Shown here piece after piece: positions 7,401 through 13,674 of a DNA stretch of 16,375 nt (position 1 is its first letter; each line of letters begins with the position of its first letter). A program made the position numbers and the translations under genes. This stretch comes from an uncultured Coriobacteriaceae bacterium. GTDB lineage: Bacteria > Actinomycetota > Coriobacteriia > Coriobacteriales > Eggerthellaceae. The DNA lies in assembly GCA_900550055.1 (NCBI GenBank), contig URQU01000037.1:1-16375 (forward strand), given 5' to 3'. The notes beneath the pieces are model-generated. The model did no database searches. It was not told the origin of the DNA and saw nothing but the letters and a program-made list of their open reading frames with translations.

Positions 7401-10400
7401 CTCGTGGTTCGCCGCCGATGCGGCTGACGGGCAGTACACCCAGCTCGAAGGCGTGGAAGGCGCAAGCATCACCGTGCCAGACGCAGCTGCCGGCAAGTAC
7501 CTGAAGGTTGTTGCGACTAGCGGTTCCTCCCGCGTGGAAACCGTGTTCGCCAACAAGGTCATCGATCGCGATTCGGTCGATGCGGTGGTGCAGAAGCTGT
7601 CCGAGAAAAGCGTCAAGCCCGTGCCTGAATACGGCAACGACGCCAACCTCAACAGCGTGCTTGAGGCGAAGATCGCCGATATGGGCTTCCAGGGCGTTAC
7701 TGCCAAGGTGGACTCCGTCCAATTCGTCTCCACGAGCGACAAGGCAACGGTCGGTGTTTCCGCCGCCAATGACGACACCAACGGCGACATCACGTTCTTC
7801 GACATGGACCCGAACGAGTATTCGGGCTACAACTTCGATGGCCTGCGCACGGCAAAGGTCTCGTTTACCCTTTCCAAGAACGGCGAAACCGCTAGTTATG
7901 CTCCGGGCAGCGTCCTTATTCCCTGGAACGAGGACATGCTTCAACAGCGCCTGGATAACGTTGCCCAGCAGCTGACCATCGGCTATTCCAATGGCGACAA
8001 CGCCGGCGCCGTTACCGGCAAGGTCACGCTTCCGTATCGTGCCGGCTCCGCCAATAAATACGAGGTCACGTGGGAAAGCTCCAGCGACCAGGTGAAGATC
8101 AGCGGTTACGGGTGGAGCGATTATTCCGGCGCCGTCACGCGCACCGCGTCGGACCGCCAGGTCATGCTGACCGCAACCGTCAAGCTGCTCAGCAACGCCG
8201 GCGGCGATAGTACCAGCGTAACGGGCGCCCACGCCTTCGATATCACCGTCAAGGGCGACCCGGACAAGGTTGCCGCCGAAAAGGCCGCGCTGCAAAAGAA
8301 GGTGGACGCCGGCTTCACGTACGATAACGTGAAGTACTCCGGCGGAAACTCCGTTGCCGACAAAGACGGCCTTTCTGATGACCTGCAAATGCCCACCACG
8401 CGCGCGCTTGGCGTAGACGGCAAATACTACAAGATCGAATACTCCGCCAGCACCGATCACGTGTCGTTCAACGGCTACAAGGGCACGGTTTACCAGCCGC
8501 AGCCGGGGGAATCCGCGGCGGCAACCAGCATCACGCTGACGGTCACCGATAAGTCGAACCCCGAGATCACGGCAAGCAAAACGCTTGACTACCAGGTCAA
8601 GCCGCTTGACCAGGAAAACGTGGACGCCGAGCTTGCCCTTATGGAGCAGGCGAAGGCGGGCTATGCCGCCGCTATCCTGAACGGCCAGGACGCCAAGGCC
8701 GTTACGGACAACCTGCACGCGTTCCAGAAGGCCTATCTCGACGCCGATGGCAACCTGGCTTGGAGCTACGATCGCAGCACCACCGACGCAACCGCGCTGG
8801 GCATCGTCCCGGTCGATCTGCCGGGCTACGACAGCATGGGCACGCAGGGCTGGCGCACGTTCAAATCCAGCAACCAGGCAGTCGTCTCCCATGAGAACCT
8901 GCAGGTCACGCAGCCTGAATACAACACGAAGATCACCATCACCTCGAACCTGTCCAGCCAGAAGTACGCCCGCTATGCCGAGCGCTTCCCCGACAATCAA
9001 ACCTACGCGAAGCTAGCGAACCAGGAAGTCACCGCGACCATCACGGTCATCGGCACCAGCGGCATCGTGAATCCGCAGGTCAGCGCTACGTGCTCCGTAA
9101 TCGGCGTTGATGCACAGGGCAATCAGCAGACGTGGGCTGCCGCGCAGAATCTCACGCTTGCAAACGGCGCTACCGCGGCCGACCTGTCCGAGGAGCTGTT
9201 CCGTCAAACCGGGCTGAAAGCCGACTACAACCCCAACGGCAGCTGGGGCTGGGCTCTCAACACCATCGTCTCGCCGTTCGATAAGAGCCTCACGCTCGGC
9301 TATGACCAGAAGACCGGCAAGTACTGGCAGCTGTTCATCAACGGCAAGGCGTCTTCGGTGGGTGCCGGCGGTTACGTCCTTGAAGAGGGCGACAGCGTCC
9401 AATGGGCCTACAGCGCCTACGGCGAATCAGCGCCTACGGATGCCCTTTCGGTTTCGTGCGAGGTCGTTGGCCAGGACGCTGACGGAAACCAGCAGATCTG
9501 GGCGCAGCCGACCACCATCGATATGTCCGATGGGTCCACCGCGGCCGATTTGACGCGCGCCCTGTTCAAACAGGTGGGCTTGACCGCCGACATCCAAGAT
9601 TCGGCATACGGTTTTTATCTCAGCACCATCACCTCGCCGTTCGATAAGAACGTCACGCTCGGCTGGGATCAAAACACCAACAAATACTGGCAGCTGTTCA
9701 TCAATGGCGAATATGCGAACTTCGGCGCCGATAGCTGCATTCTGCACGCCGGCGACAAGGTCAGCTGGGTCTACGGCGCCGATGGCACCATGCCCGGGCA
9801 GATGAACGTCACGGTCGAGGTTATCGGCCAGGACGGCAACGGCAAGGCCGAACGCTGGACTCAGCGTTCGCGCAACGAGCTGGCAACCGCATCCTTCGAC
9901 GATATCTGCTTGAACTTCTTCGATGAATGTGGGCTCGTTTGCGATGTCCGTGAGTACGGTTCTTCCTGGCTTCTCGTTTCCATAACCTCGCCATCCGGCG
10001 TTACGCTTAAAGGCGGCTGGAACTGCCTGATCAACGGGAAGGCCATCAGCAGCGCAGCTGGGCTTACGCTCAAATCCGGCGACACCATTTCCTGGGTGCA
10101 TGGAACGAACACGCTTCCGAACCTCGACGAGGTGACGGTCGATCCTTCCGCGTCTCGTCCCGATTGGAAGGCGGATTGGGCCGGCGATCAGTCTCGCCCG
10201 ACCACGGCGGCAACCCCCACTGACTACATGAAGTCCGAGTGGACTCTCGACTACAAGCAATTCTCCAGCGCGCAGTACCCCAATGCCAGCGAGCCTGTCA
10301 TCGTGAACGGTTTCGTGTACCTTGCTGTAAACAACCGCTTGCTCAAGATCGATTCGTCCACGGGCGAAGTGGTCGCGCAGGCTAACCTTGTCTCCTCCGT

Positions 10401-11784
10401 CGGCTTCACTACGCGCCCCGTTTACGCTCAGGGCGTGATCATGGTCCCGCTTGACGGCGGTGCCGTGCAGGCCCTTACGGCCGACAGCCTGACAACCGTA
10501 TGGGTCACCGACAAGCTCAGCGATTCGGCGCAGTCCAATTCCGCGATCACGGTCAACGGCAACTATGCGTATGTGGGCACGTGCGATGTGGATTTCGTCG
10601 CCGGTACCTACGACAACGGCTTCCTCACCTGCATCAATATCCTAACGGGTGCAGTGGTATGGCGGCACAACAACGCTGGCGAAGGATATTACTGGGGCGG
10701 CGCCGTTAACGTCGGCGGCTACACGGTCGTGGCAACCAGCGCCGGTACCGTTGAGGTGCTGAGCGGCGCAGGCTCTGTTGTCAGCACGGTTTCCCTTGGC
10801 GCGTTGGTGAATTCCTCGTGCGTGGCGTCGGCTGACGGCAAAACCCTGCACGTGATGTCCCGCGATGGCAAGCTGCATGTGCTTGCGATCGACGAACAGG
10901 GCTCCATCAAGGAAACCAAGGTCGTCGACTTGGGTCTTTCCGGATGCGCGAGCATGCCTACCGTCAACGGCAGCACCATGTATGTCGGCGGCGAGGGGGA
11001 AAGCGGCGCCGCGGCGCTTGCGATCGTCGATCTGAAGAGCTTGGAGTCCACGCTCGTCACCCAAGCTGATGGTGCTCTGCTGCCTGGGGTCAAGGGGTAT
11101 GGCGGAATCAAGGCGGCACCGCTCGTGTCCACGCAAAACGGCGAAACGTACGTGTACTTCACGGTGAACTATGGCGAATCCAGCGACTGGGTGAATTACA
11201 CCTCGGGCGGCGGCGTGTATCGCTATAAGGTCGGTGACGCGCAGGCCACGTTGGCGTACGACGCTAAGGGCTTTAACAACTATTGCGACTCCCCGGTCAT
11301 CTGCGATGCCGAGGGCAACCTGTACTACATCAACGATTCCGGCACGTTGTTCAAGCTGGCCGGCGGCGGTGTAAAGCCTTCGCCTTCTCCCGCGCCTCAG
11401 CCTGGCCCTGCACCGCAGCCTAATCCCAACCCCGATCCGACTCCCGTGCCTAGTCCCGATCTCGGCACGCAGCCGACGGTTGCCGGGGTGGTCGCCCCTG
11501 CAGCTTTGCCTGTGGCAGCGGACGGCGACATACAGCAGACCGGTAGCGTGTTGGCGAGCGCTTCTGCGCGTCTGGAGACGTCCTCTTCCGCGAATGCTAA
11601 CGGCGCCACGGAGCAACATGCTGCCACTGCCAACAGCTCTGATTCCTCCGACACTGCCGAAAGCGACAATGGTTCTCGCGGTCCCGTTTGGCCGTACGCG
11701 GTCCTCGGCTTGGGCGTTGCGGGTATCGTCGGTGCGGGTGTCTGGTGGCTGCTTGCCAAACGTCGCCAGAGCGGCATGAAGTAG
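4498..11784 (+). CDS. Giant exported membrane-anchored protein: 8 Ig-like repeats, 3 DUF4430 domains, PQQ-like propeller; predicted corrinoid capture
   Basis: Exported protein of 2428 residues, predicted to bind corrinoid at the cell surface. Residues 1-63 are a long signal peptide: an extended N-region, a hydrophobic core after Arg-Arg 41-42, and a cleavage site after ALA at 61-63. A Ser/Ala/Glu/Gln-rich stretch follows to about 168. Then come eight Ig-like repeats (169-1023), a region of atrophied bacterial Ig-like domains (1024-1524), three DUF4430 domains (about 1525-1642, 1650-1764, 1769-1872), a PQQ-like beta-propeller (1914-2291), a Pro-rich then Ser/Ala-rich linker, and one membrane helix (about 2399-2420) before a KRRQSGMK tail. 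There is no LPXTG next to the helix, so anchoring is by the membrane. DUF4430 is related to the C-terminal domain of transcobalamin and intrinsic factor; with the riboswitch upstream, cobalamin binding is a well-grounded inference. The start is ATG 4498, set by AGAGG; the in-frame ATG at 4393 lies in the riboswitch. The stop overlaps the ribosome binding site of the next gene. Confidence 0.88.
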   Translation: MTIGESSERAQSVGQTCGKAGSSAPSGVKVAAQRSATSPIRRVFSTFLAATLAVSMTPSAALAETHEATASSAQEQSQELDGALAQDRNAESPESVASSAPGQTASGSPDAATSDSDQGETSAQPETPAASAKPEAAQASVSADENLADTLSDGDDAAAQADATLSSSAKVYIQDVKDKDNSYSTKSGSLSAGDTLWANVYDEEDWEEYSVSNPGTWTYAWMAGTKNSASISDYTELVGQSQSLTITSDMAGKYFICKVTADGKDYYGPAKSYGSGVNANEIPGPVLSAGQAQLYKVTLSSSAPAVGDTLAATAFTSYSTQVTDDIDVSYSWSYSDSKYGTFAVIEGQTASTFALTSEYQGKYIKVTASAGVNEQSATTSEAVMPAGAVKLAGVELKASSTEIGATLTAKAYTGSSYSPTYVDDSKVTYTWKKYKGTSAPSYSTTWETIEGQNASTLSVDDGLEGYYVTVSANAGANDVTYGDYSTGYVGPFKQAGAVDIYSALLAPAGSESGSYVYCVGDTVRALAKEKGASSFIEASKLNFQWQQSDSKNGSYTDIPGETQETLALTDALQGKCVKCIVSSKIGSSKYTTRATSVIAAAGSVNVTKVQFEGSTGKVNVGDTLTASAATASGDVSDNARVVWSWYYGDSSNSCNNKIEGVQGNTFTVTDAYLGKYIQVRADGGFGEEKATRGPVVEAGAVALHHVEVTGSAKVGAVLTAAAYTSSYSKVSPTDKVHYQWQYADSKSTSDSDFKDVQDAADQPTYTVSDAMVGKFIRVKAISDGAVVSTQKPSSYGNGTTSVNPIGPVTIAGQYTLSSVEIKDVSTAILQVGRTVTPQAKVSSGYYNENAPDDAKLTYVWYAKGGEDDDWQQVTAGVSSDGRLTIGASLAGKSLKVTACSLDNTVEWVSGTTVAPAGEYNLLRVITTPQAISSTTHLVTGDAVTAEAQSKRADSNTINGVKVDDGVAFSWFAADAADGQYTQLEGVEGASITVPDAAAGKYLKVVATSGSSRVETVFANKVIDRDSVDAVVQKLSEKSVKPVPEYGNDANLNSVLEAKIADMGFQGVTAKVDSVQFVSTSDKATVGVSAANDDTNGDITFFDMDPNEYSGYNFDGLRTAKVSFTLSKNGETASYAPGSVLIPWNEDMLQQRLDNVAQQLTIGYSNGDNAGAVTGKVTLPYRAGSANKYEVTWESSSDQVKISGYGWSDYSGAVTRTASDRQVMLTATVKLLSNAGGDSTSVTGAHAFDITVKGDPDKVAAEKAALQKKVDAGFTYDNVKYSGGNSVADKDGLSDDLQMPTTRALGVDGKYYKIEYSASTDHVSFNGYKGTVYQPQPGESAAATSITLTVTDKSNPEITASKTLDYQVKPLDQENVDAELALMEQAKAGYAAAILNGQDAKAVTDNLHAFQKAYLDADGNLAWSYDRSTTDATALGIVPVDLPGYDSMGTQGWRTFKSSNQAVVSHENLQVTQPEYNTKITITSNLSSQKYARYAERFPDNQTYAKLANQEVTATITVIGTSGIVNPQVSATCSVIGVDAQGNQQTWAAAQNLTLANGATAADLSEELFRQTGLKADYNPNGSWGWALNTIVSPFDKSLTLGYDQKTGKYWQLFINGKASSVGAGGYVLEEGDSVQWAYSAYGESAPTDALSVSCEVVGQDADGNQQIWAQPTTIDMSDGSTAADLTRALFKQVGLTADIQDSAYGFYLSTITSPFDKNVTLGWDQNTNKYWQLFINGEYANFGADSCILHAGDKVSWVYGADGTMPGQMNVTVEVIGQDGNGKAERWTQRSRNELATASFDDICLNFFDECGLVCDVREYGSSWLLVSITSPSGVTLKGGWNCLINGKAISSAAGLTLKSGDTISWVHGTNTLPNLDEVTVDPSASRPDWKADWAGDQSRPTTAATPTDYMKSEWTLDYKQFSSAQYPNASEPVIVNGFVYLAVNNRLLKIDSSTGEVVAQANLVSSVGFTTRPVYAQGVIMVPLDGGAVQALTADSLTTVWVTDKLSDSAQSNSAITVNGNYAYVGTCDVDFVAGTYDNGFLTCINILTGAVVWRHNNAGEGYYWGGAVNVGGYTVVATSAGTVEVLSGAGSVVSTVSLGALVNSSCVASADGKTLHVMSRDGKLHVLAIDEQGSIKETKVVDLGLSGCASMPTVNGSTMYVGGEGESGAAALAIVDLKSLESTLVTQADGALLPGVKGYGGIKAAPLVSTQNGETYVYFTVNYGESSDWVNYTSGGGVYRYKVGDAQATLAYDAKGFNNYCDSPVICDAEGNLYYINDSGTLFKLAGGGVKPSPSPAPQPGPAPQPNPNPDPTPVPSPDLGTQPTVAGVVAPAALPVAADGDIQQTGSVLASASARLETSSSANANGATEQHAATANSSDSSDTAESDNGSRGPVWPYAVLGLGVAGIVGAGVWWLLAKRRQSGMK
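5002..7566 (+). repeat. Eight tandem Ig-like repeats in the giant surface protein
   Basis: Units begin at 5002, 5371, 5659, 5986, 6304, 6595, 6934 and 7249 and are 96-123 codons long. Each follows one plan: a VGDTLTA-like strand, a Y.W core (for example VSYSWSYSDS, FQWQQSDS, YQWQYADS), an IEGQ-like turn, a GKYIKV-like strand, and an AG-ending junction that leads into the next unit. Sequence identity between units is low, so these are old repeats. They resemble the stalk and adhesin Ig modules of Gram-positive surface proteins. Confidence 0.8.
7567..9069 (+). other. Region with atrophied bacterial Ig-like domains
   Basis: Residues 1024-1524 join the Ig repeats to the DUF4430 domains. Visible units include VTWESSSDQVKISG..VTRTASDRQVMLTATV, typical of the atrophied bacterial Ig (aBig) family, and two more divergent units around EYSASTDHVSFNGYKG and FKSSNQAVVSHENLQV. 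Helical linkers with VDAVVQKL, DKVAAEKAALQKKV and VDAELALMEQAK precede them. The exact number of domains is uncertain. Confidence 0.55.
9070..10113 (+). repeat. Three tandem DUF4430 (transcobalamin-like) domains
   Basis: Domains lie at 9070-9423, 9445-9789 and 9802-10113. The first two are close relatives sharing V.GQDA.GNQQ.WA, GATAADL or GSTAADL, SPFDK..TLG, KYWQLFING and a final GD.V.W.Y. The third is more divergent: it keeps VEVIGQDGNGKAE, SITSPSG, LINGKAISS and SGDTISWV but lacks KYWQLF. The family fold matches the small domain of intrinsic factor and transcobalamin that covers bound cobalamin. Confidence 0.8.
10237..11370 (+). other. PQQ-like beta-propeller domain, about eight blades
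   Basis: Residues 1914-2291 show repeated blade motifs: a short hydrophobic strand, a VNG turn, then a strand ending in a D/T..TG type loop. Blade starts are near EPVIVNGFVYLA, RPVYAQGVIMVP, AITVNGNYAYVG, AVNVGGYTVVAT, CVASADGKTLHV, MPTVNGSTMYVG, APLVSTQNGETYVYF and SPVICDAEGNLYYIN. EWTLDY at the N-terminal end probably closes the ring. The blades lack the residues that would assign an enzyme activity, so a binding or scaffold role is more likely than PQQ-dependent catalysis. Confidence 0.75.
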
Positions 11785-11793
11785 GAGGCTGCT

Positions 11794-12672
11794 ATGTCTG
11801 GGAATATCAACGAAGCTGCTCATGATGAAACGGCTGCGGCGGGCGATGCTGCCAGCCGCAGCTCGGCGGAAGCAGCGGCTTTGACTGCGGGTTCGACACC
11901 CCCTGAGCAGCAGCTGCATTCAGGCTCTGCTTCCCGTCTCTCCCCGAAGGTCAAAGGCGGCATCATCGCGCTTTTGGCCGCATCGGTGCTGCTCGTTTCC
12001 GTCGGTGTTTTTGCCCTTACGGGCGGTTTCGACGGGCAAGGCGGATCGTCTGCGCAGTCGTCTTCTCAGGAGGCGCAAACCACGGAGCAGGGCCGCGTGG
12101 CGGCAACGAAGGTCACCGGCGAGGTCGAAGCCAGCGCCGAATCGGAAACGCATTCGAAAGCGGAATCCGATTCATCCGAGCAGAACGGCGAATCGGATTC
12201 CGCTGCCGGGCAAAACGCCGATTCGGATTCAACTGCTAACGATAACGGCGGCGGTGTGGATTCCGGCACCACCGCGGGCGGCGGGTCCCAGCCTTCCGCC
12301 TCGCCGTCGGGCGATTCCAAATCGCAAGCTACCGGCTCCGGTGGCCAGCAGTCTTCTGCAGCGAACATCGTCACCGTGTCGGTTTCGGTTTCCAGCAGCG
12401 CTGTCGGCAATCCGGTTTCCGCCAGCGGATCGTATTCGTTCAATCCCGGCGCCACGCCCTATGATGCGCTGTGCGCCCTTGGCTTGTCCGTCAATGCGCG
12501 CAGCACATCGTACGGAACGTACGTTGCCGCTATCGGCGGGCTTGCCGAAAAGGAGCACGGCGGAACCTCCGGCTGGATGTATTCCGTGAACGGCAGCACG
12601 CCTATGACGGCGTGCACAAACTACGTGCTTTCCAATGGCGACGTAGTCGTCTGGTACTATGTGACCGGCTAG
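11794..12672 (+). CDS. Small membrane-anchored DUF4430 (transcobalamin-like) protein
   Basis: Protein of 292 residues, predicted to hold a cobalamin-binding domain on the outer face of the membrane. Residues 1-53 are hydrophilic and probably cytoplasmic, 54-76 form one membrane helix with Lys52 and Lys54 on the inner side and no signal-peptidase site, 80-190 are a flexible Ser/Glu/Gly-rich linker, and 191-292 are one DUF4430 domain. The domain shows FNPGATPYDALCALGLSVNA, YGTYVAAIGGL, the family signature SGWMYSVNG, and a final NGDVVVWYYV. Two cysteines (in DALCAL and TACTNY) could form a disulfide. AGGAGG overlaps the preceding stop codon with five bases to the ATG, so translation is coupled to the giant protein. 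A strong terminator follows. It probably passes ligand from the giant protein to the ECF transporter. Confidence 0.87.
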   Translation: MSGNINEAAHDETAAAGDAASRSSAEAAALTAGSTPPEQQLHSGSASRLSPKVKGGIIALLAASVLLVSVGVFALTGGFDGQGGSSAQSSSQEAQTTEQGRVAATKVTGEVEASAESETHSKAESDSSEQNGESDSAAGQNADSDSTANDNGGGVDSGTTAGGGSQPSASPSGDSKSQATGSGGQQSSAANIVTVSVSVSSSAVGNPVSASGSYSFNPGATPYDALCALGLSVNARSTSYGTYVAAIGGLAEKEHGGTSGWMYSVNGSTPMTACTNYVLSNGDVVVWYYVTG

Positions 12673-12694
12673 GGAAGCCGTTGTTCGAGAATGC

Positions 12695-12720
12695 AAGGCC
12701 GGGGTGTGCCCCGGCCTTTT
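12695..12720 (+). terminator. Strong intrinsic terminator inside the operon
   Basis: A perfect 10-base stem, AAGGCCGGGG at 12695-12704 and CCCCGGCCTT at 12709-12718, closes a TGTG loop and is followed by T12719-T12720; the arm end and tail together read TTTT. It lies 23 bases after the small DUF4430 gene and before the ECF genes. Without a visible strong promoter downstream, it probably terminates only part of the transcripts. Confidence 0.85.
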
Positions 12721-12749
12721 CCATGAAGTCGAGATGACCGTTGCATGAA

Positions 12750-12773
12750 CGCGCCCCCGGCACAGGGGGCGCG
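12750..12773 (+). other. Very GC-rich hairpin upstream of the T-component gene
   Basis: CGCGCCCCC at 12750-12758 pairs perfectly with GGGGGCGCG at 12765-12773 over a 6-base loop. A pyrimidine-rich stretch follows (CCCCCGCCTCTTCC). No U-tract follows, so it may act on mRNA stability or on translation of the T component rather than as a terminator. The 12673-12807 gap otherwise holds only the terminator. Confidence 0.5.
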
Positions 12774-12807
12774 CCCCCGCCTCTTCCGTGGAGCTGAGAT
12801 ACCTGAT

Positions 12808-13674
12808 ATGACCTGCGTGTTCCATACTTATCATCCAATCGTCCCCTTCGCGTTCATCGCGTGCGCGCTAGCGCTGAGCATGGGATGCATGCATCCTATC
12901 TACGTGGCCTTGTCCCTTGCGGGGGCGTTGGCGTGCTCTGCGGTGTGTCGCGGCGGGCGTGCAACCTTGCTTTCGCTGAGATGGGTTGTTCCCCTCTGCC
13001 TTATCGTGGCGGCGGCGAACCCGTTATTCGTGGCATCGGGCTCTACCGAGCTGTTTCGTATCGGGTCGCGAGCCGTGTATGCTGAGGCGGTCGCCTACGG
13101 CTTATGCTCGGGCGGCATGTTCGCCGCCGTGTTCCTGTGGTTCGCGTCCTATTCGGCTTGCCTGGATAGCCAACGCACCATGATGTTGTTCGGGCGTCTG
13201 CTTCCCACTGTCACCTTGATGGTGTCGCAGGTATTGCGCTTGGTACCCCAATTCGTTTCGCGCGGGCGTGCGGTTTTGGCGGTGCAAAACGCTGCCAGCG
13301 CCGCAACGGCGCAAACCAAGCGCGAAAAAGCCGCAGCCCGTTTGCGCGTGGTGAACGTGCTCATGGGCTGGGGGATGGAGGATTCCCTTGAGCGTAGCGA
13401 TGCCATGCGCGCCCGTGGTTATAACTGCGGCGCAAAGCGCACGTCGTATCGCCGATTCCGTATCGGGCGTGCCGATGTTTGCGTGCTTGTCTGCTTGTTC
13501 GTCTTGGTTGTAGCTTCAGTGGCTTGCGCGATGGTCGAATTGTCGGGATATGCGTTCTATCCGACTATGAAAGCCATCGGTCCCTGGTGGCATTTTGCGC
13601 CGTATGCCCTGCTCATGCTGCTTCCGGTTGCCTTATCCATCTTGGATTGGTGGCGTTGGAGGTCGTGCCGATGA
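12808..13674 (+). CDS. ecfT: ECF transporter T component (EcfT, CbiQ family)
   Basis: Membrane coupling subunit, 288 residues, of an energy-coupling-factor importer. It links the ATPases to the substrate-binding S component and drives toppling of the S component. The visible features are the FHTYHPIVPF N-terminus typical of the family, several hydrophobic segments, and the Ala-Arg-Gly coupling motif at residues 202-204 in AMRARGYN on a cytoplasmic helix. The start is a judgement: the frame is open to ATG 12745, but that start would place the 12750-12773 hairpin in the coding region and add 21 atypical residues. ATG 12808 matches the family N-terminus but has only GGAG 14 bases upstream, so its ribosome binding site is weak. 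The stop overlaps the start of the ATPase gene (ATGA), which indicates translational coupling. Confidence 0.88.
   Translation: MTCVFHTYHPIVPFAFIACALALSMGCMHPIYVALSLAGALACSAVCRGGRATLLSLRWVVPLCLIVAAANPLFVASGSTELFRIGSRAVYAEAVAYGLCSGGMFAAVFLWFASYSACLDSQRTMMLFGRLLPTVTLMVSQVLRLVPQFVSRGRAVLAVQNAASAATAQTKREKAAARLRVVNVLMGWGMEDSLERSDAMRARGYNCGAKRTSYRRFRIGRADVCVLVCLFVLVVASVACAMVELSGYAFYPTMKAIGPWWHFAPYALLMLLPVALSILDWWRWRSCR

Noticed and set aside
5884..9000. A 1038-codon open frame on the minus strand within the giant gene
   Set aside because: It is antisense to a clear multi-domain protein, shows no domain-like motifs, and arises from the strong GC codon-position bias, as do the other long minus-strand frames here.
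11536..11560. QQTG as a sortase signal
   Set aside because: It does not match LPXTG, and it lies about 50 residues before the membrane helix instead of adjacent to it.
12785..12812. CTGAGATACCTGAT just before ecfT resembles the 3' part of a TPP (THI box) riboswitch
   Set aside because: The other conserved TPP segments are absent and the two motifs are too close together. The upstream hairpin does not supply the missing helices.
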